A stretch of 64,000 bases of DNA from Flammeovirga pacifica (GCF_000807855.2 NZ_JRYR02000001.1:4120045-4184044), one strand, 5' to 3'. Shown: positions 33,078 to 41,878, counted from the first letter of the stretch. Numbers and translations are program-made. The notes: generated by a model not told the origin, from the letters alone.

Positions 33078-35303
33078 TTATCCAAAATCATCAACTTTAA
33101 TATCATTCATATTGATATAGGGGTTAGCAATCAATTGATTTTTGATACTCTTGCTAAATTCAGTAGAACCAATAATATAATATTGGAAGTCTTCCCACTG
33201 ATGTAAATGTTCCTTCAATTTGTTAGCATCAATTCGCTTATCTACCGAAGTGAATACGGGTACATAGTTGAAGTTAGGAAGATCCATTTTTAAGAAATCT
33301 TGGTGATAAGCAGCAGATTCCTCCGTTTTATTTGAATAGAATAAATAAATGGGATGAGGATATTTTTTCTCTTCCAACTCTTTAAGTAATGGTAGGATAG
33401 GAGTAATACCAATACCTGATACAATAAATGCAATTCCTTTATTAGCATCATTTACATTGAATTTACCTAGAGGCCCATAAACTCTACTGTAATCATTTAT
33501 TTTCATAGCATCAATAGACTTTTTGTATGAACTATGACTACTTCTCATAGCAAATCTAATCACCTTTTCCGATGGATGTGAAACTAATGATAACGGACGA
33601 TGAGGTATTTCTATGTCATTATACTTTGGGTCGACCAATTCTAAAATAGCATATTGGCCAGCTTTGTAATCAAAAGAATCTGGTTTTTCATAAACCAATT
33701 CTATAGTATCTTTTGCTAATATGTTTTTCTCAATAAGCTTTACGATTGATTGATCTTTAATATTAACTTCCTCTAGCTTATCGTAATTTAATTTTTGATC
33801 GACTAGGTTAGCACTTAAAAAACCACTGATAATTGCACCTGTAAATCCACCGCCAGGGAAAGTCCAAGCACCTGCAAAATGAAGGTTTTTGATAGGTGAT
33901 TTCATAGGTAATCTTCCCATACCAGCTTGCTTAGGTGTTTGAGCAAAACCATAAGGAGTACCCATAGGGTTACCTGTGTATCTATTGATAGTTTTTGATG
34001 TAGCTAATTCATAGTACTCAATTTCATTTTTTATACCAGGAAGGAATTTTTCTAAGCGATCAAAATAGATTTGTACCACTTCTTCCTTTTTCTTTTGATA
34101 GTCTTCTGGAGATAGATTGTCCCAATCAGTTAAGTAATCGGCACTACAAATTACACCAAAGCCTTTATCCTTTGGAGCTAACTCAGCGTCAATCTGATTG
34201 TAATCTACAAATACAAAATTCCTTTTGCTATAATCATCTTTCGCATTTTTAGCGGCATCTTTTATTGTCTTTACAGATTCATCATTAAAAAAGGTCGAAT
34301 AATTTTCACTACCTAGTTTTCTGATATCACTTTTAAAACCAATATAGATACTTAAAAGAGAGCAGGCTTTTTCTAAATGATCAATACTTTTTCCTAGTTT
34401 TTTCGCTTCATTAGGGGGAAGCATATTTTTTACAACTGGAACAGCGGCATTAGCAATAACTTTCTTTGCGTATACTTTTTGAGGTTCAGAAGAGTTAAAG
34501 TGATCTTGGAATATCACCCCAGTTGCCTTTTTATCCTCAACAATAATTTGATTTACTTTTTTACCTAGTAATACCTGACCACCATTTTTCTCAATATATT
34601 CTTTTAGGTAATCGGATAGTTTTTGAGAACCACCTTTTATAAAGTGACCTCCACCAGAAATATAACTTGTTTGTGCGGCAGCAAAGTAGATCATAGACAT
34701 TGTATATGGGTCGTCATGATAGTACAATAAATTTGCTTGCAGAAGAAATTTTAGATTTTCATCTTCAAAGTAATGATCAAGCCATTCTCCCAAAGTCTTT
34801 TTAGAAGCCTTTACAACAGCTGGAAAACGCAATGGCATAATTGGAAGGTTGATCATTTGCTTCCACTTTTCTGTAGGAAATGATGGTAATTCTGTTAGAA
34901 TTTGATCCATGAAAAGTAAAAATTTCTCTATGTTTTTCTTTTCTTTCGGAAATCTATCAGAAAGTGCTTTTAAAGCATTGTCATGACCATGAGGTAAAAC
35001 AAAATCAAAGTCTTTTGAGCTCAGGCGGTATAATTCCGGAACTTTAATAAACTCGACATTCTTTTTAACGTCTAGGTAATCGAATATATCATTTTTAAGA
35101 TCTTTCTCATATAAGCCATCCATTTCATGAAGGCCTACTTCCATGACAAAATCTTTTCTTTTAAAAGTAGTGGCACATCCTCCAATAACATAATGCTGTT
35201 CTAATAATAGAACTTTTCTTCCTCTTTTAGTTAATGTGGCGCCAGCAACAAGCCCTCCAAGGCCGCCACCGATAATGATTGAATCAAATTGTGGGTAAGA
35301 CAT
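33078..35303 (-). CDS. RetSat/CrtI-like FAD oxidoreductase fused to an FNR-type reductase
   Basis: A 741-residue fusion. Residues 1-495 are a phytoene-desaturase/retinol-saturase-like flavoprotein. It has the dinucleotide motif IIIGGGLGGLVAGATL (9-24), the FAD-binding GGCATTFKRKDF, and the C-terminal HFAGAWTFPGGGFTGAIISG. Residues about 510-741 form a ferredoxin-NADP reductase-like module: FAD motif HRPLSLVS near 568, the NAD(P) segment VSGIGITPILPLLKELE near 629, and a terminal VDDFG. The likely function is oxidation or saturation of a polyene lipid, with electrons passed to or from NAD(P)H within one chain. The substrate is unknown. It is downstream of a DUF2141 gene with a 1-bp gap. Confidence 0.85.
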   Translation of the reverse strand: MSYPQFDSIIIGGGLGGLVAGATLTKRGRKVLLLEQHYVIGGCATTFKRKDFVMEVGLHEMDGLYEKDLKNDIFDYLDVKKNVEFIKVPELYRLSSKDFDFVLPHGHDNALKALSDRFPKEKKNIEKFLLFMDQILTELPSFPTEKWKQMINLPIMPLRFPAVVKASKKTLGEWLDHYFEDENLKFLLQANLLYYHDDPYTMSMIYFAAAQTSYISGGGHFIKGGSQKLSDYLKEYIEKNGGQVLLGKKVNQIIVEDKKATGVIFQDHFNSSEPQKVYAKKVIANAAVPVVKNMLPPNEAKKLGKSIDHLEKACSLLSIYIGFKSDIRKLGSENYSTFFNDESVKTIKDAAKNAKDDYSKRNFVFVDYNQIDAELAPKDKGFGVICSADYLTDWDNLSPEDYQKKKEEVVQIYFDRLEKFLPGIKNEIEYYELATSKTINRYTGNPMGTPYGFAQTPKQAGMGRLPMKSPIKNLHFAGAWTFPGGGFTGAIISGFLSANLVDQKLNYDKLEEVNIKDQSIVKLIEKNILAKDTIELVYEKPDSFDYKAGQYAILELVDPKYNDIEIPHRPLSLVSHPSEKVIRFAMRSSHSSYKKSIDAMKINDYSRVYGPLGKFNVNDANKGIAFIVSGIGITPILPLLKELEEKKYPHPIYLFYSNKTEESAAYHQDFLKMDLPNFNYVPVFTSVDKRIDANKLKEHLHQWEDFQYYIIGSTEFSKSIKNQLIANPYINMNDIKVDDFG

Positions 35304-35304
35304 T

Positions 35305-35724
35305 TTATTTTAGGTTAATTGTAAGTTCTGTAATTTTATTTTTTTCTACTGTAAATGAAGCCTCCTCAAAATCTGGAGGAGATAATACACCAAATACATT
35401 GTTAGAAAAACCATATTTTTCTGTTGGCTTTCCTACCCAATTGGTATTTAACTTTTTGTCTTCATTTTCATCATGCCAAATAGCAATGGCATATGTTCCT
35501 TCGGGTAAATCATCAATACTAAATTGAATTGTTTTGGTATCCGCATCAATAGAATACCCTTTAAATTGTTTTCCATTTTCAGGGAAATTATCAGCGGTAT
35601 TATAAATACCAATTTCAATTTTTCCATTACTAGATGTAGCACCAGTAATTTTTAAAGTTACTTTCTCATTCATCTCAGAGAAAGGATTGATACAGAGTAA
35701 TAGGCTTAACAGGAAAGTTATCAT
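35305..35724 (-). CDS. DUF2141 family protein
   Basis: A 139-residue product with a hydrophobic N-terminus (MITFLLSLLLCINP), probably a signal peptide, and a beta-sandwich domain. DUF2141 features are visible: GKIEIGIYNTADNFP, LPEGTYAIAIWHDENEDKKL, then a GKPTEKYGFSNN segment and SPPDFEEASF. The role of DUF2141 is not established, though it often lies near carotenoid and lipid genes. Its stop is 1 bp before the oxidoreductase start, so translation is probably coupled and the two act together. Confidence 0.85.
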   Translation of the reverse strand: MITFLLSLLLCINPFSEMNEKVTLKITGATSSNGKIEIGIYNTADNFPENGKQFKGYSIDADTKTIQFSIDDLPEGTYAIAIWHDENEDKKLNTNWVGKPTEKYGFSNNVFGVLSPPDFEEASFTVEKNKITELTINLK

Positions 35725-35877
35725 CGTATTATTGTTTTTTGTTGATGATGCAAGGTGTAAAGAAGGATCCTATTTTAAAACCTATTTGTTATTGATGGGA
35801 GGAAATGGGATGGAATGTCTTTTTTTAGGGGTGTTTAAGCACTTTTTGGGGTGAATGGGACAAGGTTTTTGTGAAGT

Positions 35878-36738
35878 TTATTTATAAAGTGCAATCAAAT
35901 CTTTTGAAAAAGAACGAGAAACTGGGATAGTGAAATCAGTATGTTGAAGATGTAATTCATAGTTTCTAGCATTACCGCTTACTTTTTCAATATGATTAAA
36001 GTTAGCAATATAGGATCTATGACATTGATGTATATTGTGATTACTTGGAAGTTGATTAGTGGTGTTTTTTAATGATAATCGGATAACATCTTTTTGAAGC
36101 TTGTTTTTATTATCAATATGAAATACCTCAATATAGTTACCTTCCGATTTTGCACAAATAAATTGATCTACTGAATATTGATATTCTTTTTTATCTGTAT
36201 TTAAAGAAATCAGATTTTCCTTCTCTGTATCGACTGTATTTTTTGAATGAATATTTTTTGTGATTGATTGTGCATTTTCTTCGTTTTTAGATCGGAGTAT
36301 ATTTTCTAGGAAAAGTATAAAAACGGTTGTAGGGAAAATACCAATGGACAAAGTAATCCCAATGAATTTGATGAATGAATGATAACCATTGAAAATTTCT
36401 TCACCTATAGTAGCTGTATAGTACCAGTTTACTGTGCTAATTAACAGCATTACAATTAACGAAAAGGTAATTGTTTTTTTTACAGTCCATTTTTCTTTGT
36501 TGAAATAACTTTTGAATACTAATGGAAGGATAAAAAAACAAAAAGAGACACTAAAGAAAGTGATTAAACCATAGCCGGTGATGAAAAGTGGTTTATAAAA
36601 GGAGACAGTCGAAATTCCGAACGGTTGAAATGTATATAAGAATATAAATACAAATAGCCCGAAACAAAAGGAGGTGATCCATTTTGATTGAGCATTAGAA
36701 ATTAAAGGAAACGCAGCATTTAATTTATCAATAATCAT
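35878..36738 (-). CDS. membrane-bound LytTR-type transcription regulator
   Basis: A 286-residue protein. Four hydrophobic segments cover about residues 15-145, a polar linker follows, and a LytTR DNA-binding domain fills about 185-286 (FICAKSEGNYIEVFHID, then HQCHRSYIANFNHIEKVSG). There is no response-regulator receiver domain, so the membrane part presumably senses the signal. LytTR proteins bind paired 9-bp sites. It sits upstream of the DUF2141/oxidoreductase pair on the same strand, separated by 153 bp, and may control it. Confidence 0.82.
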   Translation of the reverse strand: MIIDKLNAAFPLISNAQSKWITSFCFGLFVFIFLYTFQPFGISTVSFYKPLFITGYGLITFFSVSFCFFILPLVFKSYFNKEKWTVKKTITFSLIVMLLISTVNWYYTATIGEEIFNGYHSFIKFIGITLSIGIFPTTVFILFLENILRSKNEENAQSITKNIHSKNTVDTEKENLISLNTDKKEYQYSVDQFICAKSEGNYIEVFHIDNKNKLQKDVIRLSLKNTTNQLPSNHNIHQCHRSYIANFNHIEKVSGNARNYELHLQHTDFTIPVSRSFSKDLIALYK

Positions 36739-36879
36739 AATCTAAATTTTGGTCTTATAAAAATAATCAATCTTCAAAAATAATAGTACTTGAAGAGGAT
36801 GAAATTTTGGTGTACTTCAGTATAAAAAGGGGAATTTTATTTGTTGAGACCTTTCCTTAGGTGTTAATGTTTTTCATTA

Positions 36880-36916
36880 AAAAAAAAGTCCGAAAAGTAA
36901 ATGAACTTAACGGACT
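36880..36916 (-). terminator. terminator of the barrel-like protein gene
   Basis: The stem agtccg / cggact with an inner aagt/actt stem, and an A run at 36879-36887 that gives U in the minus transcript. Confidence 0.7.
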
Positions 36917-36974
36917 CTAGCTTAATAACTGAATTAGAAATGACTTTATATCAGACTAAATATTTATATGCGAT

Positions 36975-37535
36975 CTAACGCTTTTTTCTAAAATCAATTG
37001 CTTTTGAGAACATTACTCCCCAAAACCATACACCAGTTGATGTTACCCCCACTTCAGCGCCTATTTGAGCTTTCATGTCAGTAAGGTTATAATATACATC
37101 AAACCAATAACTTTGACTCCATTTACTGTAGGTGTCTGAAGGTATTTCTGCCTGAGGATTTGAATATGTCTCATGCTGATTTAATGTCCAACCCAAAGCA
37201 AAATCCCATCTTCCGCCAGGAGCCCAATAATATCCATTAGTAAATGAATAATTATTTAGGTTTGAAGTGACATCCTTATTAAATACTAAATAAGGAAGAA
37301 AATCACCAATTAGACGTCCGTAACCAAGAGATAAAGAGACATTATCTTCAGCAAAATCTTGATAACCTACACGAAAGTTTAAGAGGTCCTTATCAGAAAC
37401 ATTCTGCCATACAGAAATTTGCTGTACGTTCCCCATTCCATAATAGTATTGAACACTTGTTTGTGCTTGTGTATCCCCGGCAATGAACGAACAGTACATA
37501 GTTATAAGTCCAATCGTAAGTAGTAGCTTTTTCAC
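36975..37535 (-). CDS. putative outer-membrane protein (DUF5020/Tsx-like), GTG start
   Basis: A GTG at 37535 opens a good signal peptide (KKLLLTIGLITMYC...TQAQ). The ATG at 37601 would put 22 residues of unrelated sequence before it, so I choose the GTG. The mature 160 residues are rich in Trp, Tyr, Phe and Asn with an alternating strand pattern (VQYYYGMGNVQQISVWQN), like small nucleoside-specific or DUF5020 barrels. The C-terminus is basic (DFRKKR), without a terminal Phe. It has its own terminator downstream. Confidence 0.6.
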   Translation of the reverse strand: MKKLLLTIGLITMYCSFIAGDTQAQTSVQYYYGMGNVQQISVWQNVSDKDLLNFRVGYQDFAEDNVSLSLGYGRLIGDFLPYLVFNKDVTSNLNNYSFTNGYYWAPGGRWDFALGWTLNQHETYSNPQAEIPSDTYSKWSQSYWFDVYYNLTDMKAQIGAEVGVTSTGVWFWGVMFSKAIDFRKKR

Positions 37536-37681
37536 GTAAATTAGTTTAAGATAAATAAAACATATTTCCTTATATGAGATTATAAGTTTATATATAAACA
37601 AATGTACGTGTGTTAATGAAAAATGATGCTACTGAAAATCAAATGAATGATAACGTAAACATCTGTTATACTGTTAAAATC

Positions 37682-37724
37682 AAAAAGGCTTTCATGTTTT
37701 GTTATAAAAACATAAAAGCCTTTT
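37682..37724. terminator. bidirectional terminator after rimM
   Basis: The outer stem aaaaaggcttt with aaaagcctttt and an inner atgtttt/aaaacat stem. It lies just past the rimM stop. Confidence 0.82.
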
Positions 37725-37762
37725 ATTAATGTTAAATTTAAGTAAGATTGATGTTAAACAAT

Positions 37763-38290
37763 TTATTCTTCCATGTAAATATCAATCAAACCTTCAGGGA
37801 GATTAGTTTGAATTGTTTTCTTTTCCATATCAGCATTACCAACAATGTCATCACTAATAGGAATCAATACTTCTTTCCCTTTGTATTCCATCTCGATTAA
37901 ATCTTGTGCAGCATTAGTGTAGATTTTTTTAATCTGACCTAATTCACCTAAGTTTTTATCAACAATAGTAAAATCAACTACATCATGATAATAGAACTTA
38001 CCCTCTTCTAATTTAGGAAGCGCAGCAAGAGGTAAATATAATTGTGCATCTTTTAACGCTTCAGCATCTTCGATACTTTCAATATCTTCGAATTTTGCAA
38101 TAAAGCGATTATTATGAAGCGATAAATATTCTAAAAAGTAAGGCACAAGGTTACCTCTTCTTTCTATAAAAACAGCATCTAAACCTTGATATAGTGTAAG
38201 ATCATCAACATCACCAAAGATTAATACTTCTCCATTTAAACCGTGAGTTCTAGTAACTTTACCAAACTCAAAACACTCTTCTTTTAGCAT
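37763..38290 (-). CDS. rimM: 16S rRNA processing protein RimM
   Basis: A 175-residue protein. The N-terminal RimM beta-barrel opens with FEFGKVTRTHGLNGEVLIFG. The PRC-barrel follows, with FYYHDVVDFTIVDKNLGELG and KEVLIPISDDIVGNAD. RimM assists maturation of the 30S head through uS19. The usual neighbours rpsP and trmD are absent, and trmD is about 10 kb away here. It is last of a four-gene minus-strand set after an SPFH gene 30 bp upstream. Confidence 0.93.
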   Translation of the reverse strand: MLKEECFEFGKVTRTHGLNGEVLIFGDVDDLTLYQGLDAVFIERRGNLVPYFLEYLSLHNNRFIAKFEDIESIEDAEALKDAQLYLPLAALPKLEEGKFYYHDVVDFTIVDKNLGELGQIKKIYTNAAQDLIEMEYKGKEVLIPISDDIVGNADMEKKTIQTNLPEGLIDIYMEE

Positions 38291-38320
38291 ATTATTATGA
38301 TTTACTTTTTCTTAATTTAA

Positions 38321-39061
38321 TTATTCTGTCATTAAAATTGACAAAAGTTGTAACTGCATTTCAGATTTTTCATTTTCTGAAAGCTGTTCTAGGTCATTTA
38401 CCTCATGTACTAGCTTTTTTGCTAATTGTAAGGCATCTTCTGGAGACCTTTTCTTTTTGATTAAACGAATACTATTAAACCTTACAGATTGTAGTAAGAT
38501 ACCATATTCGGCTAATTGTACTTTTAAAGACGACATTAAAGCACTGTTGATCTCATTGGAATGTAAGCGTAAGGATACTCCATTGGTATTTTCATACGGG
38601 TACATTTCTACCAAAGTTTGTGCTTTTTCTTTTGCGATAGAATTTACTGTCTCATTAATATTAGACATCTCGTAGTAAGCTTTAGCGGCGTCTTTAATTT
38701 GCCATCTACATTCTACGTTTAATTCTAACTCAGCACCATCTTTAGCAAATGTAGACCAAGGACCAATATGTTGAACGTTGTCTTTTAAATTTACTTTTAT
38801 GATTTTTCTAAAAGGATGACTCCAGTAAAAGCCAGCTTTATTGATTGTGCCTTTGTATTTCCCTAAAAGGTTGATTAATGCAGCTTCGTTAGAAGAAACA
38901 GTAAAATAGCCTCTAAGTAATACTAAGTCAATAAATAAAATAAGCATACTAACAGCTCCTAGGTTAGGAAGTGATAGTACATACCCTGCTAATCCAAACA
39001 ATATTGCTTGGAGAATGATCATGAAATATCCTGAAAAACCTTTAAGAACTTTATCTTTCAT
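38321..39061 (-). CDS. SPFH/Band 7 domain membrane protein
   Basis: A 246-residue product. An N-terminal hydrophobic hairpin (about residues 12-50) precedes an SPFH/Band 7 domain (YFTVSSNEAALINLLGKYKGT, then GFYWSHPFRKI and NVECRWQIKDAAKAYYEM). A charged C-terminal helix completes it. SPFH proteins oligomerise in membrane microdomains or regulate membrane proteases. The start ATG lies 3 bp after the pth stop, so translation is coupled. No NfeD-type protease partner is present. Confidence 0.82.
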   Translation of the reverse strand: MKDKVLKGFSGYFMIILQAILFGLAGYVLSLPNLGAVSMLILFIDLVLLRGYFTVSSNEAALINLLGKYKGTINKAGFYWSHPFRKIIKVNLKDNVQHIGPWSTFAKDGAELELNVECRWQIKDAAKAYYEMSNINETVNSIAKEKAQTLVEMYPYENTNGVSLRLHSNEINSALMSSLKVQLAEYGILLQSVRFNSIRLIKKKRSPEDALQLAKKLVHEVNDLEQLSENEKSEMQLQLLSILMTE

Positions 39062-39064
39062 GGG

Positions 39065-39625
39065 TTATTTATTGAATTGATTCATCGTTCTTGCCAAGCC
39101 AATACTACAGAATGACTCGCACATTTGAATGGATGTATCGATAAGTGTATCTAAATCAATTTTTTCATCTTCAGAAAATTCTCCTAAAACAAAATCAACT
39201 TGTTTGCCTTTAGAGAAATTATCACCAATACCAAAACGGAGACGTGGATAGGCAGCAGATTGAAGTTGAGCCTCAATATCTTTTAGACCATTATGTCCGG
39301 CAGCACCACCTTTACCTCTCATTCTTAATGTTGTGTAGGGTAGGGCTAGGTCGTCTACGATAACTAAAATATTTTCTTTTTGAATTTTAAGTTGATTCGC
39401 CCAATATTTTACGGCTTTACCACTTAAGTTCATAAAAGTAGTAGGTTTAATTACCGTAATACTTCTCCCTTTATGTTTGAAATCTGCCATATAAGCTAAA
39501 CGATCCATATTAAATTTAGCGTCATGTTTCTTAGCGATAGCATCTGCCACCATGAAACCAATGTTATGACGTGTTTTTTCGTATTCTGGACCAATATTGC
39601 CTAAACCGACGATTAGATATTTCAT
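39065..39625 (-). CDS. pth: peptidyl-tRNA hydrolase
   Basis: A 186-residue enzyme that rescues tRNA from stalled peptidyl-tRNA. Family motifs: YLIVGLGNIGPEYEKTRHNI with the catalytic His at residue 20, KPTTFMNLSGKAVKYW, ILVIVDDLALP and GKGGAAGHNGLKDIEAQL. The length is normal. It is preceded by a lipoprotein gene 51 bp upstream and followed at once by the SPFH gene. Confidence 0.97.
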   Translation of the reverse strand: MKYLIVGLGNIGPEYEKTRHNIGFMVADAIAKKHDAKFNMDRLAYMADFKHKGRSITVIKPTTFMNLSGKAVKYWANQLKIQKENILVIVDDLALPYTTLRMRGKGGAAGHNGLKDIEAQLQSAAYPRLRFGIGDNFSKGKQVDFVLGEFSEDEKIDLDTLIDTSIQMCESFCSIGLARTMNQFNK

Positions 39626-39676
39626 TTTAAAACTGTTTTCTTATTTTGATTCGCAAAGATAGTTTTTTGCTTTCTC

Positions 39677-40171
39677 TTAATAAAGAGAAAGGACCAACGC
39701 TTTGTGATTCAGTTCAATTTGAAGGATTTTTAGAGAATCGTTAACAATTTTAGGAGAAGAAAACAGGTAGGCTTTCACTGCATTGTCTTCTTTTATTCTC
39801 TGTAAGTTATCATCAAGCTTTATATTATTCTTGATACTATATTGATAAGCTTCCCAAACTTGTTTAGTTAAACCATCCGAAGGGACATCACAGTCTACCC
39901 AAACTTTATTAATAAATTCTTTTTTATTTACCTTGATCAGGTCTACAGGTATATCGCCACAATTTATAGTGAAGATAGAATCAGAAAGGGCTACTCCTAT
40001 CTTATATGCCTGATCAGCAATATCGCTTTCTTGTATTCTTTTAATCTTTCTTTCTTTGATCTGTCTATTGACATCATTTGCATTAATCTTGTCAGAAGTT
40101 TTCAATCCACAAGAAGTTATCGTTAAAAAGAGTAATAAACTTGAAAGAATTTTAAAGGTGAATCTATGCAT
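39677..40171 (-). CDS. lipoprotein of unknown function
   Basis: A 164-residue product with a lipoprotein signal (LFLTITSC, Cys at residue 21). The mature part is mostly helical and charged, with two Cys (NCGDIPVDLIKV and WVDCDVP). I recognise no family. It is the first gene of the pth/SPFH/rimM set. CAAAATTA at 40209-40216 is a minus-strand TAnnTTTG box in a suitable position upstream. Confidence 0.7.
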   Translation of the reverse strand: MHRFTFKILSSLLLFLTITSCGLKTSDKINANDVNRQIKERKIKRIQESDIADQAYKIGVALSDSIFTINCGDIPVDLIKVNKKEFINKVWVDCDVPSDGLTKQVWEAYQYSIKNNIKLDDNLQRIKEDNAVKAYLFSSPKIVNDSLKILQIELNHKALVLSLY

Positions 40172-40237
40172 TGTGAGTTTTCAAAATATGATTTTATAAA
40201 TTGCACTTCAAAATTAAGAGATTAGTCTTTTAAGTAC

Positions 40238-40264
40238 CCATCAAAAGTGATTTAATTTTGATGG
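40238..40264 (+). promoter_or_regulatory. -7 box inside a perfect inverted repeat
   Basis: TAATTTTG (40253-40260) fits the -7 consensus. It lies inside ccatcaaaa (40238-40246) / ttttgatgg (40256-40264), a 9-bp inverted repeat with a 9-base centre. This layout suits an operator for the hydrolase gene or the divergent lipoprotein gene. Confidence 0.45.
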
Positions 40265-40290
40265 ATACTATCATAAAAATTACTTCATTG

Positions 40291-41058
40291 ATGAATTTGT
40301 TTTATAGAGAACTCGGAGAAAAAGGAAATACACCACTTGTTATATTGCATGGCTTATTTGGTCAATGTGATAATTGGATGACTTTAGGGAAAAAATTTGC
40401 AGAGAAATTTCATGTTTTTATGGTAGATCAGAGAAATCATGGGCAATCTCCACAAAGCGATGAGTTCTCTTATCAAATTCTAGCGCAAGATTTGAAAGAC
40501 TTTATAGATCAGCATGAATTAAATAAGCCTGTTTTATTAGGACATTCTATGGGAGGTAAAACGGTGATGCAATTTGCTGCTAACTTTCCTGATGTTGCAA
40601 GTCGTATGGTTGTAGTAGATATTGCCCCAAGGCATTATCCAGTACACCATCAGACAATATTAGAAGGTCTAAATGCAATGCCTATTGATTCTTTAAAGTC
40701 AAGAGGTGAAGCGGATAAGATTTTAGCAGAGTATATTCCTGATTTTGGAGAGAGATCGTTTTTATTAAAAAATATCTTTAGAAAGAAAGAAGGAGGTTTT
40801 GGTTGGAGAATGAATCTACCTGTTTTAACAGCTAAAATTGAAGAGGTTGGAAAAGCATTGGATAGTAAATACCTTATTGAGGTACCCACTTTATTTATAG
40901 GTGGAACAGATTCCAATTACATTCAGTCTTTTGATATGTCCGAAATTGACGAGAAGTTTGCTACCGTTCAAATTGAAATGATAGCAGATGCCGGACATTG
41001 GGTTCACGCTCAAAAACCACAAGAGCTATTGGATACGGTATTGAACTTTATCTTATAA
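40291..41058 (+). CDS. alpha/beta-hydrolase (YbfF-like esterase)
   Basis: A 255-residue hydrolase from the ATG at 40291. An ATG at 40258 lies within the predicted -7 box and would not be transcribed from that promoter. The oxyanion loop is VILHGLFGQCDNW, the nucleophile Ser86 is in LLGHSMGGK, and the catalytic His is in ADAGHWVHAQKP. The acid is probably an Asp near FIGGTDSNYI. The layout resembles acyl-CoA/palmitoyl esterases such as YbfF, but the substrate is not defined. Confidence 0.85.
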   Translation: MNLFYRELGEKGNTPLVILHGLFGQCDNWMTLGKKFAEKFHVFMVDQRNHGQSPQSDEFSYQILAQDLKDFIDQHELNKPVLLGHSMGGKTVMQFAANFPDVASRMVVVDIAPRHYPVHHQTILEGLNAMPIDSLKSRGEADKILAEYIPDFGERSFLLKNIFRKKEGGFGWRMNLPVLTAKIEEVGKALDSKYLIEVPTLFIGGTDSNYIQSFDMSEIDEKFATVQIEMIADAGHWVHAQKPQELLDTVLNFIL

Positions 41059-41107
41059 TTTATGTATTTTTACCTAGGTGAACATTATTACTATCAAAAT
41101 ATAATCA

Positions 41108-41767
41108 GTGGAAGAATATATACCATATAAACACGAAAAACTGTCTGAAGAAGAAATTATTGAGTTATCAAGAAAAAATCTTGATAAAATTTTTAAGAGA
41201 AGATCGTTAAGGGAGTTTTCTGATCAGGCAGTGCCAAAGGAGGTGATAGAAAATATCATAAAGGCAGCAGGAGCGGCACCATCCGGAGCAAATAAACAAC
41301 CATGGATGTTTTGTGCCGTTACTGATCCAGAAATGAAGAAAAAAATACGTGTAGCCGCCGAAAAAGAAGAATACGAAGGTTATCATGGTCGTATGTCTGA
41401 GGAATGGTTAGAAGATTTGAAACCCTTTGGAACAGATTGGAATAAACCATTTTTAGAAAAAGCACCTTGGTTAATCATAGTATTTAAACAAGTCTATGAA
41501 ATTGATGAAATGGGAGTGAGGCACAATAATTACTATGTCAACGAATCTGTTGGTCTTGCATGTGGCTTCTTACTTCAGGCTATTCACGAAGCAGGCTTGG
41601 TGGCATTAACACATACTCCATCACCAATGAACTTTTTGGCCCAAGAGTTGGATCGACCTGCCAATGAAAGACCTTTCTTATTAATACCAGTAGGTTATCC
41701 AGAAAAGGATGCTTTGGTACCAAATATTGAAAGAAAAACATTAAGACAAATTAGTCAATGGTACTAA
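41108..41767 (+). CDS. iodotyrosine-deiodinase-like nitroreductase-family flavoprotein, GTG start
   Basis: A 219-residue FMN protein starting at GTG. FMN-binding RRSLREFSDQAVPKEV and AAGAAPSGANKQPW are typical of the nitroreductase fold. From residue about 90 it follows the iodotyrosine deiodinase pattern: EYEGYHGRM (the Glu and Tyr of the active-site lid) and DWNKPFLEKAP (the lid Lys). A segment NESVGLACGFLLQAIHEAGL then precedes a THTPSPMNFL segment, and LLIPVGYPEKDALVP completes the pattern. This lid binds the zwitterion of halotyrosine. Dehalogenation of iodo- or bromotyrosine is therefore a reasonable guess in a marine organism. It lies 49 bp after the hydrolase and is followed by a strong terminator. 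Confidence 0.85.
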   Translation: MEEYIPYKHEKLSEEEIIELSRKNLDKIFKRRSLREFSDQAVPKEVIENIIKAAGAAPSGANKQPWMFCAVTDPEMKKKIRVAAEKEEYEGYHGRMSEEWLEDLKPFGTDWNKPFLEKAPWLIIVFKQVYEIDEMGVRHNNYYVNESVGLACGFLLQAIHEAGLVALTHTPSPMNFLAQELDRPANERPFLLIPVGYPEKDALVPNIERKTLRQISQWY

Positions 41768-41781
41768 TAGAGATATAATAT

Positions 41782-41827
41782 AAAAAAGGCCCGAAATTAT
41801 ACTTTACTTTAATTTCGGGCTTTTTTT
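41782..41827 (+). terminator. terminator after the deiodinase-like gene
   Basis: Gcccgaaatta pairs with taatttcgggc (one bulged G), followed by seven T. The left arm is A-rich, so it may also work for the convergent gene. Confidence 0.88.
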
Positions 41828-41878
41828 GTTGTTTCTTACTTGTATGATATATTCAATTATCTACTTTAGTTTAATTTT

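Noticed and set aside
32846-33106. 86-codon minus-strand reading frame
   Set aside because: It covers the SRP RNA gene, its promoter and its terminator, and the product shows no protein-like pattern.
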